DNA of 32,368 nt. Origin: Deltaproteobacteria bacterium (GTDB lineage: Bacteria > Desulfobacterota > Deferrisomatia > Deferrisomatales > BM512). Below are positions 31,168-32,368 of the stretch, in pieces. The notes beneath the pieces were generated by a model. That model worked only from the letters and a program-made list of their open reading frames with translations, ran no database searches and had not been told where the DNA came from. The stretch is from positions 1 to 32,368 of the forward strand of contig PKTU01000115.1 of the NCBI GenBank assembly GCA_002869005.1, written 5' to 3'. The position numbers and the translations under genes are program-made. Position 1 is the stretch's first letter. Each line of letters begins with the position of its first letter.

Positions 31168-32368
31168 TCACGCCAGCTCCCCTACCAGCGAATTTATTCC
31201 GCCACGTGTCACCTTGACCTCGACAACCTCCCCTACAAGTGACTCATCTCCATTAAAGTTGACTATCTTGTTTTCAGGAGTGCGGCCCTTAAGCTGCCCG
31301 CCGCCGCTCTTTGAGCTCCCCTCTACCAACGTGGGCCTCACCCTGCCGACCCAGAGCTCGTTGCGCCCGAGGGTATGTTCACGCTGGAGGTCCTGAAGCA
31401 CGGCGAGGCGGGCCTCCTTTATCTCCTCGGGGAGGAGATCCTCCATCTTTGCCGCGCGGGTTCCCTGCCTCGGCGAAAATTTAAAGCTGAAGAGCCCGTC
31501 GAAGCGCACACGCTCCATGACGTCGAGGGTGGCCCTGAATTCCTCCTCGCCCTCTCCGGGGAAGCCGACAATGACGTCGGAGGTGACGGCGATCTCCGGC
31601 ACCTCCTTTCGGAGCTTATCTATGAGCATAAGGTAATGCTCCACGGTGTAGCGCCTGTTCATCGCCTCCAAAATGGCGTTGGAGCCTGACTGTAGCGGCA
31701 GATGAATGTGCGGCATAACCTTTTTTACAGAGGTAAAGAGGCTGATAAGCTCATCGGTGAGGTCTTTGGGGTGGCTGGTGGTGAAGCGTATGCGCTTTAG
31801 CCCCTCAACCTCGGATATCTTTCTGATAAGCGCGGAAAAATCCGCGCCGTCGCCGCCCTTTAACCCATAGGAGTTGACGTTCTGCCCCAGCAGGGTTACC
31901 TCGCGGACTCCGCCCTCCACATGGCGGCGCACCTCGGCGACGATATCGTCGCTCGGCCTTGAGAGCTCGCGTCCCCTCACGTAGGGGACGATACAGTAGG
32001 CGCAGTAGTTGTCACACCCTTGCATAACCGTTACAAAAGCCTTTAGCCCGTCCTGGGAGGAGGAGTGGGCATAAAGCTTCTCCATCGTCGCCGGGTCATC
32101 GCCCATGCCCACCCAAACGGGCTGGCGGCGCTTTTCTTTGACCTCATCGACCATCTCCAGGATTTGGTGCATTGCCTGGGTTCCGAATACGAAATCCACG
32201 TAGGGCACGCGAGAGAGCACCCCCTCGCCCGCGGATTGCGCCATGCAGCCGCCGACCCCAATGACCATCCCCGGCCTCTTGCTCTTGAGCTGTTTGTAGC
32301 GTCCTATCTGGGAGTAGGCTTTCTGCGCCGCCTTCTCGCGGATGGCGCAGGTATTGACCAGGATAACG
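31168..32368 (-). CDS. miaB: tRNA-2-methylthio-N6-dimethylallyladenosine synthase MiaB (5' end outside window)
   Basis: About 400 codons, open to the window edge. The first visible residues, ILVNTCAIREKA, are the second conserved cysteine region of the N-terminal MTTase domain, and GVGGCMAQ follows. The first cysteine motif (YGCQMN type), about 45 residues, is outside. The radical-SAM cluster motif is CDNYCAYC (CxxxCxxC) in an IVPYVRGRELSR context. Then come HLPLQSGSNAILEAMNRRYT and SDVIVGFPGEGEEEF, and a C-terminal TRAM domain. MiaB adds a methylthio group to i6A37 of tRNAs using two 4Fe-4S clusters and SAM. An internal ATG at 32268 is not the true start. The DUF151 gene follows closely. Confidence 0.96.
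   Translation of the reverse strand, partial: VILVNTCAIREKAAQKAYSQIGRYKQLKSKRPGMVIGVGGCMAQSAGEGVLSRVPYVDFVFGTQAMHQILEMVDEVKEKRRQPVWVGMGDDPATMEKLYAHSSSQDGLKAFVTVMQGCDNYCAYCIVPYVRGRELSRPSDDIVAEVRRHVEGGVREVTLLGQNVNSYGLKGGDGADFSALIRKISEVEGLKRIRFTTSHPKDLTDELISLFTSVKKVMPHIHLPLQSGSNAILEAMNRRYTVEHYLMLIDKLRKEVPEIAVTSDVIVGFPGEGEEEFRATLDVMERVRFDGLFSFKFSPRQGTRAAKMEDLLPEEIKEARLAVLQDLQREHTLGRNELWVGRVRPTLVEGSSKSGGGQLKGRTPENKIVNFNGDESLVGEVVEVKVTRGGINSLVGELA

Noticed and set aside
1-32368. tRNA or rRNA genes, CRISPR arrays, insertion sequences, phage genes or attachment sites
   Set aside because: All gaps are short and hold no cloverleaf-like or repeat-spacer pattern that I could see, and no transposase, integrase or cas gene product is present.

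Overview
The window is a GC-rich, gene-dense stretch of a Gram-negative bacterial chromosome. The envelope genes point to an outer membrane: a TonB/TolA-type C-terminus, an RlpA lipoprotein with a SPOR domain, and a lipidated solute-binding protein. The gene mix (M50 protease-scpA-scpB-rluB, miaB beside a DUF151 gene, glucosylglycerate-type synthesis, a MoxR/DUF58/DUF4159/DUF4175 cluster) looks like a deltaproteobacterial (Desulfobacterota-like) or related uncultivated lineage. That placement is an inference from gene order and has low confidence. I see no rRNA, tRNA, IS element, CRISPR array, phage gene or attachment site, and no gene-free stretch longer than about 130 bases.

Layout. (1) 1-1660, plus strand: the end of a TonB/TolA-type protein, rlpA, and an MscS channel, closed by a strong bidirectional terminator at 1690-1720. 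(2) 1740-28451, minus strand: 22 consecutive genes with very short gaps or stop/start overlaps. Read in transcription order they are: ecfT-like, truA, DUF4175, TPR metalloprotease, moxR, DUF58, BatA-like, DUF4159 and VWA/amidotransferase-like (28451 to 15450); a 125-base gap; M50 protease, scpA, scpB, rluB, pheA, hisC, aroA and ftsY (15324 to 7724); then an Na+/H+ antiporter-like gene, a universal stress protein, an orphan solute-binding lipoprotein, a sugar-phosphoglycerate phosphatase and GpgS (7687 to 1740). (3) 28452-28578: a divergent intergenic region with several inverted repeats. (4) 28579-29661, plus strand: a divergent YchF-type GTPase. (5) 29658-32368, minus strand: miaB (cut by the window edge), a bifunctional-nuclease-domain (DUF151) gene, and an ArsM/AS3MT-like methyltransferase that meets ychF tail to tail.

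How the genes work together. The left third groups osmotic-stress functions: glucosyl- or mannosylglycerate synthesis, an MscS release valve, cation/proton exchange and a stress protein. The middle combines chromosome segregation (ScpAB), aromatic amino acid synthesis (AroA, PheA and an aminotransferase likely to serve the phenylalanine branch) and SRP targeting (FtsY). The right-centre block is the most interesting part. A MoxR AAA+ ATPase sits with three VWA-fold proteins that each keep a DxSxS metal site, three proteins with cysteine-free amidotransferase-like regions, a large membrane/coiled-coil DUF4175 protein and an HExxH metalloprotease. This looks like an envelope chaperone/assembly machine whose client is unknown. 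Several genes use TTG or GTG starts with good Shine-Dalgarno spacing, which affects annotation here.
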